Assembly: GCF_013090115.1 (NCBI RefSeq)
Contig: NZ_JABFNN010000021.1
Span: 124,001-188,000, forward strand
Direction: 5' to 3'
Source: Flagellimonas amphidinii
GTDB lineage: Bacteria > Bacteroidota > Bacteroidia > Flavobacteriales > Flavobacteriaceae
Length of the DNA: 64,000 nucleotides
A model generated the notes under the pieces. That model had not been told where the DNA came from. It did no database searches and saw only the letters and a program-made list of their open reading frames with translations. The position numbers and the translations under genes are program-made. Positions within the stretch are counted from its first letter, which is position 1, and each line of letters opens with the position of its first letter. This document shows, piece after piece, positions 1 through 10,207 of this stretch.

Positions 1-2057
1 ATTATATGGATAACTATGTACAATCAAAAGGGCGTCTAGTACGTCAAGATGTATTGGAACTGATCAAAAAAATGCCATCATCAGATCTCAGCAATTACCT
101 CTTCACCTATAATGGTGACAATTCTTACATCAACAACACTAAAAAATATGGTCTTGACCAACCGGCCAATAGCAATGGTGCCGCCTACGCAGACCTTGAT
201 AATGATGGGGATTTGGATCTTGTGGTGAACAACATCAACAAACCAGCATCAATCTATCAAAATAATACACAGACCGAGAAATCACATTTTCTAAAAGTAA
301 AATTGGAAGGCAATAAAGGAAACACCCAAGGAATAGGGGCAATGGTTACCATCTATCAGGACTCCTTGCAGCAGACCCTCTCACAAATGCCTACACGAGG
401 TTACCTTTCCACAGTTTCACCTATTCTTCACTTTGGCCTGGGAAATAAGTCTACTATCAGCTCAATTTCAATACGTTGGAATAGAGGTGCAGAACAAACG
501 ATAACCAATATAACTTCCAATCAACAAATCATACTAAAAGAAAAGGAAGCATCACAAGGAAATTCCTCAGAATCTGCCAATTCGGTATATTTTAAGGAGG
601 TTCCATCTCCAATCAAATATGTGGACAAGCCCACACAGATTAATGACTTTAAAAGACAATCCTTGTTGATCTCCCAATTTTCGCACAATAGTCCTTGCAT
701 GGCAAAGGCAGATTTCAACAGAGATGGTTTAGAAGATATTTTTATCGGGGGGGCAAAAGGAAATCCAGGACAAATCTTTCTACAACAACCAAACGGAAGT
801 TTTTCAGAATATCCCCAAGCTTCATTGATAGTGGATAAAGACTACCATGATTCAAGCTTGGGGATATTTGATGCCAATGGAGATGGAAATCTAGATCTTT
901 ATGTAGCAAGTGGTGGATACCACAATTTTGAGCCCAAAGACAAAATTTTACAAGACCGTCTATATCTGGGTAACGGAAATGGTAATTTCACAAGAAACAC
1001 AAACGCACTGCCCCAAATGTTTACAAGTAGTGGTTCCGTTGCCATAGCTGATATCGATAATGATGGAGATAACGATATTTTTGTTGGAGGCAGGGTAATT
1101 CCTGGACGATATCCAGAAAATCCCAAAAGTTATGTATTGGAAAACGATGGCAAAGGAAATTTTAAAGATGCTACCGATAAATTTATTCCTGCAGCCAATG
1201 AAATTGGAATGGTTACCGATGCCATATGGACAGACCTAAACAATGACGCTTCACAAGACTTGATAATAGTCGGCGAATGGATGCCGATTACCATATTTGT
1301 AAATCAATCAGGAAAACTGAAAAACCAGACCGAAGCATTTTTGGATAAAGATTATAATGGTCTTTGGAATTCTATAGATTCTGGTGATTTTAATGACGAT
1401 GGCAAAGCAGATTTTATTATTGGAAATTTGGGAATAAACTCTCAGCTTAAGGCATCTTTTGATGAGCCAGCAACAATGTACTACGACGATTTTGACAACA
1501 ATGGTTCTGTTGACCCTATTTTGAATTTTTATATACAAGGCAAAACATATCCATACGTTACCCGAAACGAACTTTTGGGTCAACTGGCTTATTTGAGGCC
1601 GAAATTCACTACGTATGACAGCTATGCAGATGCATCAATGCGCGATATATTCACTGAACAAGAATTGAAAAAAGCTAAAAAACTATCTGCAAATTACTTA
1701 CAGACTACTATGCTTTTAAGTAGTCCTGATGGAAAATACGAAACTATTCCATTACCTGAGCAAGCCCAATATTCTTGTATCCATCAATCGGTAATCCATG
1801 ATTTTAACGGTGATGGCAATGAGGATTTGCTTCTTCTTGGCAACAATGAGTTCTTCAAACTCAGATTAGGAAAATTTGATGCCAACCATGGGGCTTTGTT
1901 TTTAGGAAATGGCAAGGGAGATTTCTCCTATGTGTCTCAATTTAAATCTGGATTACAACTAAAAGGCGATGTAAGAAGTGTAATGAGAATTGAGGACACC
2001 TTTTTCTTCGGAATCTCTGGAGAGAAAGTAAAAGCAATTAAAATCAACAAGGAATAA
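1..2057 (+). CDS. VCBS/FG-GAP repeat protein with ASPIC/UnbV domain, 5' truncated by window edge
   Basis: This is the C-terminal part of a large surface protein of the CRTAC/VCBS-repeat type. The frame is open to the left edge, and complete relatives in this window (39964-43263 and 48395-51811) are about 1,100 residues, so roughly 400 N-terminal residues are missing. Calcium-loop motifs of the form DxDxDG recur (for example DLDNDGDLD near the visible start, DIDNDGDND and DFNGDGNED further on), as expected for FG-GAP/VCBS beta-propeller blades. An ASPIC/UnbV-like segment (IGAMVTIYQ through HFGLGNKS) sits after the first blade. The haloperoxidase-like gene follows after 9 bases, so the two are probably co-transcribed. 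The function is unknown. By position in other marine Bacteroidota, such proteins often accompany SusC/SusD as surface lipoproteins that may bind glycans; that role is inference. Confidence 0.85.
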   Translation, partial: YMDNYVQSKGRLVRQDVLELIKKMPSSDLSNYLFTYNGDNSYINNTKKYGLDQPANSNGAAYADLDNDGDLDLVVNNINKPASIYQNNTQTEKSHFLKVKLEGNKGNTQGIGAMVTIYQDSLQQTLSQMPTRGYLSTVSPILHFGLGNKSTISSISIRWNRGAEQTITNITSNQQIILKEKEASQGNSSESANSVYFKEVPSPIKYVDKPTQINDFKRQSLLISQFSHNSPCMAKADFNRDGLEDIFIGGAKGNPGQIFLQQPNGSFSEYPQASLIVDKDYHDSSLGIFDANGDGNLDLYVASGGYHNFEPKDKILQDRLYLGNGNGNFTRNTNALPQMFTSSGSVAIADIDNDGDNDIFVGGRVIPGRYPENPKSYVLENDGKGNFKDATDKFIPAANEIGMVTDAIWTDLNNDASQDLIIVGEWMPITIFVNQSGKLKNQTEAFLDKDYNGLWNSIDSGDFNDDGKADFIIGNLGINSQLKASFDEPATMYYDDFDNNGSVDPILNFYIQGKTYPYVTRNELLGQLAYLRPKFTTYDSYADASMRDIFTEQELKKAKKLSANYLQTTMLLSSPDGKYETIPLPEQAQYSCIHQSVIHDFNGDGNEDLLLLGNNEFFKLRLGKFDANHGALFLGNGKGDFSYVSQFKSGLQLKGDVRSVMRIEDTFFFGISGEKVKAIKINKE

Positions 2058-2066
2058 GTATTTGTG

Positions 2067-3416
2067 ATGAGAAAAATGTACATACCAAAAATTTTAGGTG
2101 GTGCTACAATGCTGTTCATCTTGGCATTGGCAGGTTGCAACTTGAATAAAAAACCAATCTCCGAAACAGAAGCTGCAATCAAATGGGCAGAAATGACAAA
2201 CTATATTACCCAATTCACCCCTTCCAATTCGCCAACATTTGCTTCCAGGGCATACGCCTATATTGCCCTCACCATGTATGAATCCGTGGTTCATGGTTCT
2301 CCTGAATATAATTCCATGGCTGGGCAATTAAATGACTTGGAAAAACTACCAAAACCTACTCCTAACAAAGAATATAGTTGGGTATTGGCCATGAACGCAG
2401 CACAAGCACAAATTACCAAATCAATCTATCAACAGACTTCAGATGAAAACAAGCAGAAGATTGATTCCTTGGAAAAATCACTCTTTGAACATTTTTCGGA
2501 TACTATTTCAAAAGAAGTCGCCAATCGTTCCCTACAATATGGCAAAAAGGTGGCCAATGCAATTTTTGAATGGTCAAAAACTGATGGTGGACACAGAGGA
2601 TATTTGGATAATTTTGATAAAAATCTAGTGCATCCTGATTTTCCAGGGTCATGGAAACCCCCACTTTATGCACAATCTTTCAGTCATCATCCCTTGCATC
2701 CACATTGGGGAAAGAATAGGACTTTCGTAAAAGCAAATCGCGAAATTCCCACTCCCTACATGATTCCTTATGATACCATTCCGGGTTCTCCGTATTACAA
2801 ACAATTTTTAGCCGTTTATAAAAAGGAAAGAGAACTTACCCAAGAAGAAAAAGAAGCTGCCATTTGGTGGGGAGATGATCCAGATGTAACTTTCACCCCG
2901 CCGGGACATTCGTATTACATCGCCACAATTGTAATCAATAAAAAGAAACCTGACTTGATACATACTGCAGAAGCCTATGCTAAAACCGCACTAGCAGTTG
3001 CAGACTCTTTTATAAAGTGTTGGGAATGGAAATTCCATTTCTTTTCTGAACGCCCAAACACTTATGTTCCAAAATTTATAGATCCAGAATGGGAATCATT
3101 CTGGCCAGACCCTCCTTTTCCGGCTTTTCCATCTGGACATGCGATTCAAGCAGCAGCTTCGGCAACTATTTTGGAAGACACATTTGGAAAGCAATTCACT
3201 TTTGTCGACAGAGCCCACGAAGGTCGGGAAAGAGATGAAGTACGGGATACCGATTTTGTTGTACGAACCTTTGATTCTTTTTGGGAATTTGCCCAAGAAA
3301 CTGCTGACTCCAGATTTTATGGAGGCATACATACGTTTCAGGATAATGACATTGGGCTTGTTAATGGGGCTCTAATCGCAAAAAATGTAATTGCTCTTGA
3401 TTGGAAAAAGTTATAG
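2067..3416 (+). CDS. Vanadium-dependent haloperoxidase / PAP2-superfamily lipoprotein
   Basis: A predicted exported lipoprotein of 449 residues, with a lipobox (LALAGC) whose Cys is residue 24. The C-terminal half carries the complete vanadate/phosphate pocket shared by vanadium haloperoxidases and acid phosphatases: K322 six residues before RP (R329), PSGH at 355-358, then SR at 415-416 followed by GxH (H422) and D426. That order matches SRxxxGxHxxxD. The family either oxidises halides with peroxide or removes phosphate, and sequence alone does not decide which. I chose ATG 2067 over the GTG three bases earlier because the signal peptide begins cleanly there. It lies between two VCBS/ASPIC genes on the same strand with very short spacers, so the three form an apparent operon. 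Confidence 0.85.
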   Translation: MRKMYIPKILGGATMLFILALAGCNLNKKPISETEAAIKWAEMTNYITQFTPSNSPTFASRAYAYIALTMYESVVHGSPEYNSMAGQLNDLEKLPKPTPNKEYSWVLAMNAAQAQITKSIYQQTSDENKQKIDSLEKSLFEHFSDTISKEVANRSLQYGKKVANAIFEWSKTDGGHRGYLDNFDKNLVHPDFPGSWKPPLYAQSFSHHPLHPHWGKNRTFVKANREIPTPYMIPYDTIPGSPYYKQFLAVYKKERELTQEEKEAAIWWGDDPDVTFTPPGHSYYIATIVINKKKPDLIHTAEAYAKTALAVADSFIKCWEWKFHFFSERPNTYVPKFIDPEWESFWPDPPFPAFPSGHAIQAAASATILEDTFGKQFTFVDRAHEGRERDEVRDTDFVVRTFDSFWEFAQETADSRFYGGIHTFQDNDIGLVNGALIAKNVIALDWKKL

Positions 3417-3426
3417 ACCAAGTATA

Positions 3427-5115
3427 ATGAGACATGCAAAAAAAATAGGATTATTCCTAGCTGCCATTTTCATAATCCCTGTAGCATCTGGGCAAACAAT
3501 TTTCACAGATGTTACCCAAGAAACGGGCATTGATCATGTCTTCAAGGTGTTTGAAGGCACTTTTGGTGGAGGAGCCACTATTTTCGATATGAACAATGAT
3601 GGTTTTGAGGACGTTTTTATCACTGGGGGAATGGCTGAAGACGTTTTGTACCTCAATAATGGTGATGGTACCTTTAAAAATGTATATCCAGACTCAGGAT
3701 TACAAATAAGTAGTCAATATGTAACACAAGGTGCTGTAAGCGCAGATGTTGATCGCGATGGATATCGAGACTTATTCATTACAACTATAAACACCTCTGA
3801 TGGCAGTCAAAAAATTCCACGTGCAAAAAATCTACTGTTTTTGAATAATGGTGATTTAACTTTTCGCGATGTTACCAAAGCATATGGATTGGATGACCTG
3901 AATTCTTTTAGCACTGGCCCTAGTTTTGGAGATTTTAATGCGGATGGCTACCCAGATTTATATGTGGGCAACTATTTTCAAAATTTTGAAGGTAAGCTGG
4001 GTATCATCAAAGATGCTACCATTGTAAGCGCCAATCAAACTGCCAAAGGATACCTTTTGATCAATCGTGAAGGCAAAAAATTTGAAAATGTCTACGAAGA
4101 TTATGGTTTTGACCACAAAGGTTTTGGATTTGGAGGGGTATTCACCGATTTTGATAATGATGGAGACCAAGACCTTCTTGTGAACCAGGATTTTGGCTAC
4201 AAAGCTGTTCCAAATCTATTGTACGAAAATAGACATCCGCGTAAAAAGTTTCGTGACGTTGGTGAAGCAATGGGAATGAACCTTAAAATCAATGCCATGG
4301 GCTCAGCCGTAGGAGATTTTGACAATAATGGGTTGATGGATTATTATGTCACCAATATCAAGTTCAATTGGCTTATGGTAAACCAAGGTTTGGAAAAGCC
4401 TTTTATTAATCGGTCAAAAGAACTTGGCACCTACTCCCTTGCCATAAGTTGGGGCGCTAATTTTGCAGATTTTGATTTGGATGGAGATTTGGATCTTTAT
4501 GTTTCCAATGGAGATTTAAACCCAAATTGTGTTCCCATGGGCAATTTTTATTTTGAGAATAATGAAGGTTCATTTTTAGAAAAAGGCAGGGCGACCCACT
4601 CAAATGATTATGGTGTGGGAAGAGGATCTGTTGTATTTGATTATGATCATGATGGCGATTTGGATATTCTTGTCGTCAATCAAGAGCCTATTTATCAATA
4701 TCCAGTAAAATCGCACACAAAACTGTTCAGAAACGATACCCCAAAAGGCAATTGGCTTGAAGTTGAACTTAAAGGAATCCAGTCTGAATCCAACGGTATC
4801 GGGTCTAGAATTACTGTTGCTCTAAATGGAGGAAGAATGATCCGTGAAATAGATGGAGGTGGTTCAAGTCATTTATCCCAGAATTCAACGATTGCTCATT
4901 TTGGATTAGGTAAAAATAACAAAGTGGACACATTGATGGTTACATGGACTGGTGGAAAAAAACAAATTTTACTGAATCCTTCCATCAATACGTTAATCAC
5001 AGTTGAAGAAAGACCCGATGACCCTAGTTTCATACCTTATATGCTAGTAATAGCAGGTATTCTAACCATTGCCATCGGGGCTATTTTTTATCTAAGAAAA
5101 AGAAAAACTTCTTGA
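3427..5115 (+). CDS. CRTAC1-like VCBS/ASPIC-UnbV protein with C-terminal membrane helix
   Basis: A protein of 562 residues with a signal peptide (start MRHAKKIG, cleavage near VASGQ) and repeated calcium-loop blades such as DMNNDGFED, DFDNDGDQD, DFDLDGDLD and DYDHDGDLD. An ASPIC/UnbV domain follows at about residues 450-520 (GIGSRITVALNGG through HFGLGKNN). A hydrophobic helix of about 20 residues and a basic tail (RKRKTS) at the extreme C-terminus suggest it is anchored in a membrane. Start choice: the frame opens upstream at a TTG inside the previous gene, but ATG 3427 lies 10 bases past that gene's stop and begins the signal peptide. The catalytic or binding role is unknown. It ends 19 bases from the convergent symporter gene. 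Confidence 0.85.
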   Translation: MRHAKKIGLFLAAIFIIPVASGQTIFTDVTQETGIDHVFKVFEGTFGGGATIFDMNNDGFEDVFITGGMAEDVLYLNNGDGTFKNVYPDSGLQISSQYVTQGAVSADVDRDGYRDLFITTINTSDGSQKIPRAKNLLFLNNGDLTFRDVTKAYGLDDLNSFSTGPSFGDFNADGYPDLYVGNYFQNFEGKLGIIKDATIVSANQTAKGYLLINREGKKFENVYEDYGFDHKGFGFGGVFTDFDNDGDQDLLVNQDFGYKAVPNLLYENRHPRKKFRDVGEAMGMNLKINAMGSAVGDFDNNGLMDYYVTNIKFNWLMVNQGLEKPFINRSKELGTYSLAISWGANFADFDLDGDLDLYVSNGDLNPNCVPMGNFYFENNEGSFLEKGRATHSNDYGVGRGSVVFDYDHDGDLDILVVNQEPIYQYPVKSHTKLFRNDTPKGNWLEVELKGIQSESNGIGSRITVALNGGRMIREIDGGGSSHLSQNSTIAHFGLGKNNKVDTLMVTWTGGKKQILLNPSINTLITVEERPDDPSFIPYMLVIAGILTIAIGAIFYLRKRKTS

Positions 5116-5134
5116 CAAGTTGAAGCTGTTTTCA

Positions 5135-6754
5135 TCAATTCCCATTGAACCAAATCATCACGTAGACCACAATGGCCACAATAACCAATGAAATGGTAAT
5201 ATCTTTCCAGTTGTAACTGTTTTTATTTTTAGCCCTATCATCGTCTGTCAAAGTAGCATAGGTCAAATTCTTTATTTGCTCTTCTGATGGGGCCTTGGTT
5301 GTATAACTGACCACTAAAATAAGTATCACACAGAAGAGGAAAAACCATGATGAGAAAGTCAAAAAGTTCACATCACCCAATGTATGCCAGATACTGCCTG
5401 GTTCCAATGAATCCTTAACTAGTTCCAGAATGATACGCAAGGCACCCACAATGAAACCAACAATCAAGGTAACGTAAGCTCCTTGTGCGTTGATACGTTT
5501 ATGAAAAATACCCAATAAAAATACTGCGGTTATTGGTGGTGCTATATAGGATTGTACACTTTGAAGGTATTCATACAAAACTCCAGATATATTGGACATG
5601 ATTGGAATCCAAATAATTCCAATAACAACAACTATCATAGTAGCGATTTGTCCTGTTCTCACCAATTTTTTTTCTGGTGTATTAGGTCTAAGCTTTTTAT
5701 AGATATCTACAGTAAAGAGTGTGGAAACTGAATTAAATACAGAAGCCAAGGAACTCATAAGCGCTGCCAATAGACCCGCAGCCACTAATCCTCTAAGGCC
5801 CGAAGGCAATAAATTGCTCATCAAGACTGGAAAAGCCTCATCTGGACTTTCCCATTCAAGTTCGCCTCTCATTTTCAAAGTAAGCGCAATGACTCCCGGA
5901 ATAAGGAACAAAAAGACCGGCATCAGCTTTAAGAGTGCACCAAAAATAGTTCCTCTCCTTCCTTCCTTGATGTTCTTAGCCGTTAATGCTCTTTGTACAA
6001 TATATTGATCCGTACACCAATACCAAACCCCTGCTATGGTACTTGTAATCAATAATGGAGGCCAAGGAAAATCAGGATCGGAAGCAGATCGCCACATATT
6101 AAGATATTCCGGGGTAACAGTTTCCTTCATACTTTGCCATCCCCCTACTTCATCCAAACCAATAATGGTAAGGGCAGCAGCCCCTATGACCAATATAATG
6201 GCCTGCAAGGTTTCTGTATAGACAACAGCGCGCATTCCTCCCAATACCGTATAGATTCCTGTTAGCACAACAGTAGCTATTGCTCCTGTCCAAAAATCAA
6301 TTCCCAATAAGGCCGATACTACAATACCACCGGCATAAATGGTTACGGAAATTTTGGTCAATACATAGGCAACAATTGAAAATACAGAAAGTATCCATCT
6401 AGATCGGGCATCAAAACGTTTTTCCAAGAACTCTGGCATGGTAAAAACCCCTGCTCTTGCATAAAAAGGTAGAAAAACCCATCCCAGAATCAATACAACC
6501 CAAGCTTGGATTTCATAGATTAACATAGGCAAACGATCTCCTGCACCCGCACCTGCCAATCCAACAACATGCTCTGAACCTATATTTGAGGCAAAAATTG
6601 AAGCTCCAACGACAAACCATCCTACATTTCTTCCTGCCAAAAAGTAATCTTCGGTATTTTCTTTCTTTTTGCGAATTACCCAAACGGCAATTCCCAAAAG
6701 AACCAAGAAATAAAAGGATATGGTAATCCAGTCAAAAGTATCTAACATTTTCAT
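5135..6754 (-). CDS. Sodium/solute symporter (SSS family), probable L-arabinose importer
   Basis: A 539-residue integral membrane protein with many hydrophobic helices and the N-terminal SSS/SGLT signature (YFLAGRNVGWFVVGAS followed by FASNIGSEH and GLAGAGA). The family couples sugar or other solute uptake to a Na+ gradient across the inner membrane. It is the last gene of the arabinose operon, 9 bases after the galM-like gene, so L-arabinose is the most likely substrate; this is inferred from context and not readable from the protein. The equivalent Bacteroides arabinose operon also carries a symporter beside its araR gene. An internal start at ATG 6748 is equally possible. Confidence 0.9.
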   Translation of the reverse strand: MKMLDTFDWITISFYFLVLLGIAVWVIRKKKENTEDYFLAGRNVGWFVVGASIFASNIGSEHVVGLAGAGAGDRLPMLIYEIQAWVVLILGWVFLPFYARAGVFTMPEFLEKRFDARSRWILSVFSIVAYVLTKISVTIYAGGIVVSALLGIDFWTGAIATVVLTGIYTVLGGMRAVVYTETLQAIILVIGAAALTIIGLDEVGGWQSMKETVTPEYLNMWRSASDPDFPWPPLLITSTIAGVWYWCTDQYIVQRALTAKNIKEGRRGTIFGALLKLMPVFLFLIPGVIALTLKMRGELEWESPDEAFPVLMSNLLPSGLRGLVAAGLLAALMSSLASVFNSVSTLFTVDIYKKLRPNTPEKKLVRTGQIATMIVVVIGIIWIPIMSNISGVLYEYLQSVQSYIAPPITAVFLLGIFHKRINAQGAYVTLIVGFIVGALRIILELVKDSLEPGSIWHTLGDVNFLTFSSWFFLFCVILILVVSYTTKAPSEEQIKNLTYATLTDDDRAKNKNSYNWKDITISLVIVAIVVYVMIWFNGN

Positions 6755-6763
6755 AAGGTCGGT

Positions 6764-7948
6764 TTATTTAGTTAAAAGTTTGTATGCAGTACGAGAAGTA
6801 TACGTTTCTCCAGGATCTAATCTAACGGAAGGGAAAGCATCCTGGTTTGGAGAATCTGGATAGTGCTGAGTCTCTAAGCAAAAACCTGAACGTTGTCCGT
6901 AGGTTCCATTATTTTTTGATGGCAATGTACTATCGAGAAAGTTACCTGAATAGAATTGAATTCCAGGTTCATTCGTATATACTTCCAATACGCGTCCAGT
7001 TTTGGGTTCGTATGCCGTTGACACTTTTCGGAATCCTTTATCTTGACCATTTAGCACCCAACAATGATCAAAGCCTCCTCCCAATTTTATCTGTAAATTA
7101 TCTGAAGTAATATCTTTCCCTATCAATTTTGATTCTTTAAAATCAAATGGTGTACCCTCAATAGAGGCAAATTCACCGGTAGGGATCAAACCGTCATCCA
7201 CTGGAAGATAATTATCAGCATCAATCTGTAATTCATGGTCCAAAATATCCTTGGTGAAATCTGCAGAAAGATTGAAATAAGTATGTTGGGTTAAATTTAC
7301 GATGGTAGGTTTATCGGTTGTTGCTTCATAAGCAATGTCGAGCTCATTATCAGCTGTAAGGGTATATGTCACTTTTACATCTAAGGTACCGGGGTATCCT
7401 TCCTCTCCATCAGCACTCCTATAAGTAAGCTCTAAAATGGCCCCATCAGCTGTACTTTCGCCTTTGGCATTCCAAACAACCTTATCAAAACCTTTATCTC
7501 CACCATGCAGGTGATTTTCTCCGTTGTTAGTGATCAAGGTATAGGACTTTCCATCAAGGTCGAACTTTCCTTTGGCAATTCGGTTTCCATACCGACCGAT
7601 CAATGCCCCGAAATAGGGATTTTCACTTAAATAAGATTCCAAATCATTGAACCCAAGCACCACATCTTGAAAATTTCCATTTCTATCTGGAGCGGTCCAT
7701 CGAGTGATAATTCCCCCATAAGTAATTACATCAACCTCCATCCCAGCATCATTACTTAAAGTATATTTATCAATCATCTTACCATCAGGCATCTCTCCAA
7801 AGGAGCTTTTTTCCAAATGATTCTTCTCTATTTGGGAAGTTGTGGTGTCCATTTCTGTTGGCTTTTCTTTTTTAGTTTGTTTACAACCAAAATTTGGTGC
7901 TATTAAAAGAAAAGCAAAATACATTAAATAAGGGAATGCTGTGCGCAT
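6764..7948 (-). CDS. galM: Aldose 1-epimerase (mutarotase), lipoprotein form
   Basis: Aldose 1-epimerases interconvert alpha and beta anomers of free sugars. The 394-residue product has family landmarks: NHLHGG with the first His of the pair, TQHTYFNLS with the catalytic His, a substrate-binding DHCW, and the catalytic Glu region FCLETQHYPDSPNQ near the C-terminus. Unlike cytosolic GalM it begins with a signal peptide ending in a Cys (APNFGC), so it is probably a periplasmic or outer-membrane lipoprotein acting before uptake. It lies between araA (30-base spacer) and the SSS symporter (9-base spacer), consistent with supplying the anomer taken by the transporter. Substrate specificity within the aldoses is not visible. 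Confidence 0.93.
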   Translation of the reverse strand: MRTAFPYLMYFAFLLIAPNFGCKQTKKEKPTEMDTTTSQIEKNHLEKSSFGEMPDGKMIDKYTLSNDAGMEVDVITYGGIITRWTAPDRNGNFQDVVLGFNDLESYLSENPYFGALIGRYGNRIAKGKFDLDGKSYTLITNNGENHLHGGDKGFDKVVWNAKGESTADGAILELTYRSADGEEGYPGTLDVKVTYTLTADNELDIAYEATTDKPTIVNLTQHTYFNLSADFTKDILDHELQIDADNYLPVDDGLIPTGEFASIEGTPFDFKESKLIGKDITSDNLQIKLGGGFDHCWVLNGQDKGFRKVSTAYEPKTGRVLEVYTNEPGIQFYSGNFLDSTLPSKNNGTYGQRSGFCLETQHYPDSPNQDAFPSVRLDPGETYTSRTAYKLLTK

Positions 7949-7978
7949 GATTTGTTGTTTAGTTATTTTCTTAGCTTT

Positions 7979-9487
7979 TTACATCATATGATGTTGAAAT
8001 AAATGATAATATGCTTCATTGGCATGTAGTTGGTCTTTAAAGTTACGGATTCGCGTATCTGAATCTATTACTAAAATCTCAATTCCAAATATATCCGCAA
8101 AATCTTCCATATATTCTGTTGACAATGCTTGGGTATATACCGTGTGATGGGCTCCTCCTGCCAAAATCCATGCAGTAGCTGCCACATCTAAATTGGGCTT
8201 TGGCTCCCAAAGTACCCTAGCTACGGGAAGTTTAGGCAAATCTGCCATAGGATTTACAGCCTCCACCTCATTCACAATCAATCTAAATCTATTGCCCATA
8301 TCTACCATGGAAGCATTCAATGCATTTCCTGCTGGGGCATTGAAAACCAATCTTACGGGATCTTCTTTTCCTCCAATGCCTAAAGGATGTACCTCACAAG
8401 AAGGTTTTCCTGCTGCAATTGAAGGACATATTTCCAACATGTGTGATCCCAGCACATATCCTTTTTCAGGGGTGAAGTGATACGTATAATCTTCCATGAA
8501 CGAAGTACCCCCTTCCAACCCTTCAGCCATTACTTTCATAGCACGGACCATAGCAGCAGTTTTCCAATCACCTTCGCCACCAAAACCATAGCCATCCGCC
8601 ATAAGGCGCTGTACAGGGATACCAGGCAATTGTTTTAATGCTCCCAAATTTTCAAAAGTATCGGTAAATGCTTTGAAATTTCCTTGCTCCAGAAAACTGC
8701 GCATTCCCAACTCAATTTTGGCAGCTTCAGTTAGGGAGCTACGTTGTGATCCATTTTTCTGCAATGAAGTGGTCAAGGAGTAAGTTGCTTCGTATTCTTC
8801 TACCAATTGATCAATAGCCTTCTGATCAATTTCTTTCATCGCATTGGTAATGTCAGAGGAATCATAACCGTTTACCGCCACGCCAAACCGCATTTGTGCT
8901 GCCACTTTATCTCCATCGGTAACGGCTACTTCCCGCATGTTATCACCAAATCTGGCCACCTTCATGTTTCGTAATTCATCACACCCTAACGCCACTCTCG
9001 ACCATATGGACAGTTTCTCTTGAACATGTCCACTTTTCCAATGACCTACAATTACTTTTCGGTTTTTCCGCATGCGCGACATCATAAATCCAAATTCTCG
9101 GTCGCCATGGGCCGACTGATTAAGATTCATGAAATCCATATCTATGGTACTCCAAGGAATTTCAGCATTAAATTGTGTATGCAAGTGACAAAGTGGTTTG
9201 CTAAGTGAGTTTAAACCCGCAATCCACATTTTTGCCGGTGAAAAGGTGTGCATCCAGGTAACAATACCAATGCAATCGGAATCGTTGTTTGCTTGCTGGC
9301 AAACCGCCACTATTTCTTCAGAAGTAGTTACAATAGGTTTATGAATAAGTGTAATGGGTAGTTTACCCAAATCGTTAAGTCCATCCACAATACTTTTGGA
9401 ATTGGATGCGACCTGTTGCAATGTCTCTGGGCCATACAAATGTTGACTTCCAGTTACGAACCAAATTTCTTTAGAAGATATTTTCAT
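7979..9487 (-). CDS. araA: L-arabinose isomerase
   Basis: Converts L-arabinose to L-ribulose in the cytosol, the first step of the AraA-AraB-AraD route to xylulose-5-phosphate. The length of 502 residues is typical for the family. Recognisable blocks are the N-terminal [11 protein letters not shown], the active-site segment [10 protein letters not shown] with a metal-binding Glu, MEDYTYHF with the second Glu and a His, [11 protein letters not shown] with a metal His, and the C-terminal GGAHHTVY His pair. There is no signal peptide. The gene sits in the order araB, araD, araA in a tightly packed operon, so all three enzymes are probably made together. Confidence 0.97.
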   Translation of the reverse strand: MKISSKEIWFVTGSQHLYGPETLQQVASNSKSIVDGLNDLGKLPITLIHKPIVTTSEEIVAVCQQANNDSDCIGIVTWMHTFSPAKMWIAGLNSLSKPLCHLHTQFNAEIPWSTIDMDFMNLNQSAHGDREFGFMMSRMRKNRKVIVGHWKSGHVQEKLSIWSRVALGCDELRNMKVARFGDNMREVAVTDGDKVAAQMRFGVAVNGYDSSDITNAMKEIDQKAIDQLVEEYEATYSLTTSLQKNGSQRSSLTEAAKIELGMRSFLEQGNFKAFTDTFENLGALKQLPGIPVQRLMADGYGFGGEGDWKTAAMVRAMKVMAEGLEGGTSFMEDYTYHFTPEKGYVLGSHMLEICPSIAAGKPSCEVHPLGIGGKEDPVRLVFNAPAGNALNASMVDMGNRFRLIVNEVEAVNPMADLPKLPVARVLWEPKPNLDVAATAWILAGGAHHTVYTQALSTEYMEDFADIFGIEILVIDSDTRIRNFKDQLHANEAYYHLFQHHMM

Positions 9488-9506
9488 TTATTATAATTAT
9501 ACTAAA

Positions 9507-10205
9507 TCACTGACCGTAATAGGCATTTTTGCCATGTTTACGGTCATAATGTTTTTTTATTAGAGAATCTTTTAATCTTGGAGCATTCGGATTTATCTGT
9601 AGTGTTAAATAGGCCATTTGTGCCACTGTCTCCAATACTTTGGTATTGTATACCGCTTTGGCTGCATTTTTACCCCAGGCAAATGGACCATGATTTCCAA
9701 TGAGCACCATTTCAACTTCGTTATAATCTAGTTTCCTATCCTTGAAACAGTCCAAAATTTGAATCCCAGTGTTATGCTCATAATTGCCTTCAATCAAATC
9801 ATCTGCCATTGGTGGAGCACATGGAATATCTTGGGTAAGATGATCGGCATGAGTGGTCCCGAAAATCGGAATATCTTTTTGAGCTTGTGCCCACGAAACA
9901 GAGTACATGGCATGTGTATGTGCCACTCCTCCAATATTTTCCCAATTTTTATAAAGATAGCTGTGGGTTTTGGTGTCAGAAGAAGGTCGCAAGCTCCCTT
10001 CAACTACATTATTTTCATAATCCAAGACCACCATATCCTCTGGTTTCAGATCTTGGTATGGAACTCCACTTGGTTTAATGGCGAAAACTCCTTTATCCCT
10101 ATCCACTGAACTAACATTGCCAAAAGTATAGATTACCAACCCTAGAGCATTGAGTTCCATATTGGCTTCATAACATTCTTCTTTTAACGTTTTAAAGGAT
10201 GACAT
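9507..10205 (-). CDS. araD: L-ribulose-5-phosphate 4-epimerase
   Basis: Interconverts L-ribulose-5-phosphate and D-xylulose-5-phosphate, feeding arabinose carbon into the pentose phosphate pathway. The 232-residue product is a class II aldolase/adducin-fold protein. Metal-binding histidines are seen in VAHTHAMY and TTHADH, and a further His in IGNHGPFAWG. The N-terminal GNVSSVDRD and the Ser/Thr-Lys segment SSDTKTH fit the phosphate-binding site. It begins 2 bases downstream of the araB stop and ends 19 bases before araA, so it is almost certainly co-transcribed with them. Confidence 0.97.
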   Translation of the reverse strand: MSSFKTLKEECYEANMELNALGLVIYTFGNVSSVDRDKGVFAIKPSGVPYQDLKPEDMVVLDYENNVVEGSLRPSSDTKTHSYLYKNWENIGGVAHTHAMYSVSWAQAQKDIPIFGTTHADHLTQDIPCAPPMADDLIEGNYEHNTGIQILDCFKDRKLDYNEVEMVLIGNHGPFAWGKNAAKAVYNTKVLETVAQMAYLTLQINPNAPRLKDSLIKKHYDRKHGKNAYYGQ

Positions 10206-10207
10206 AG

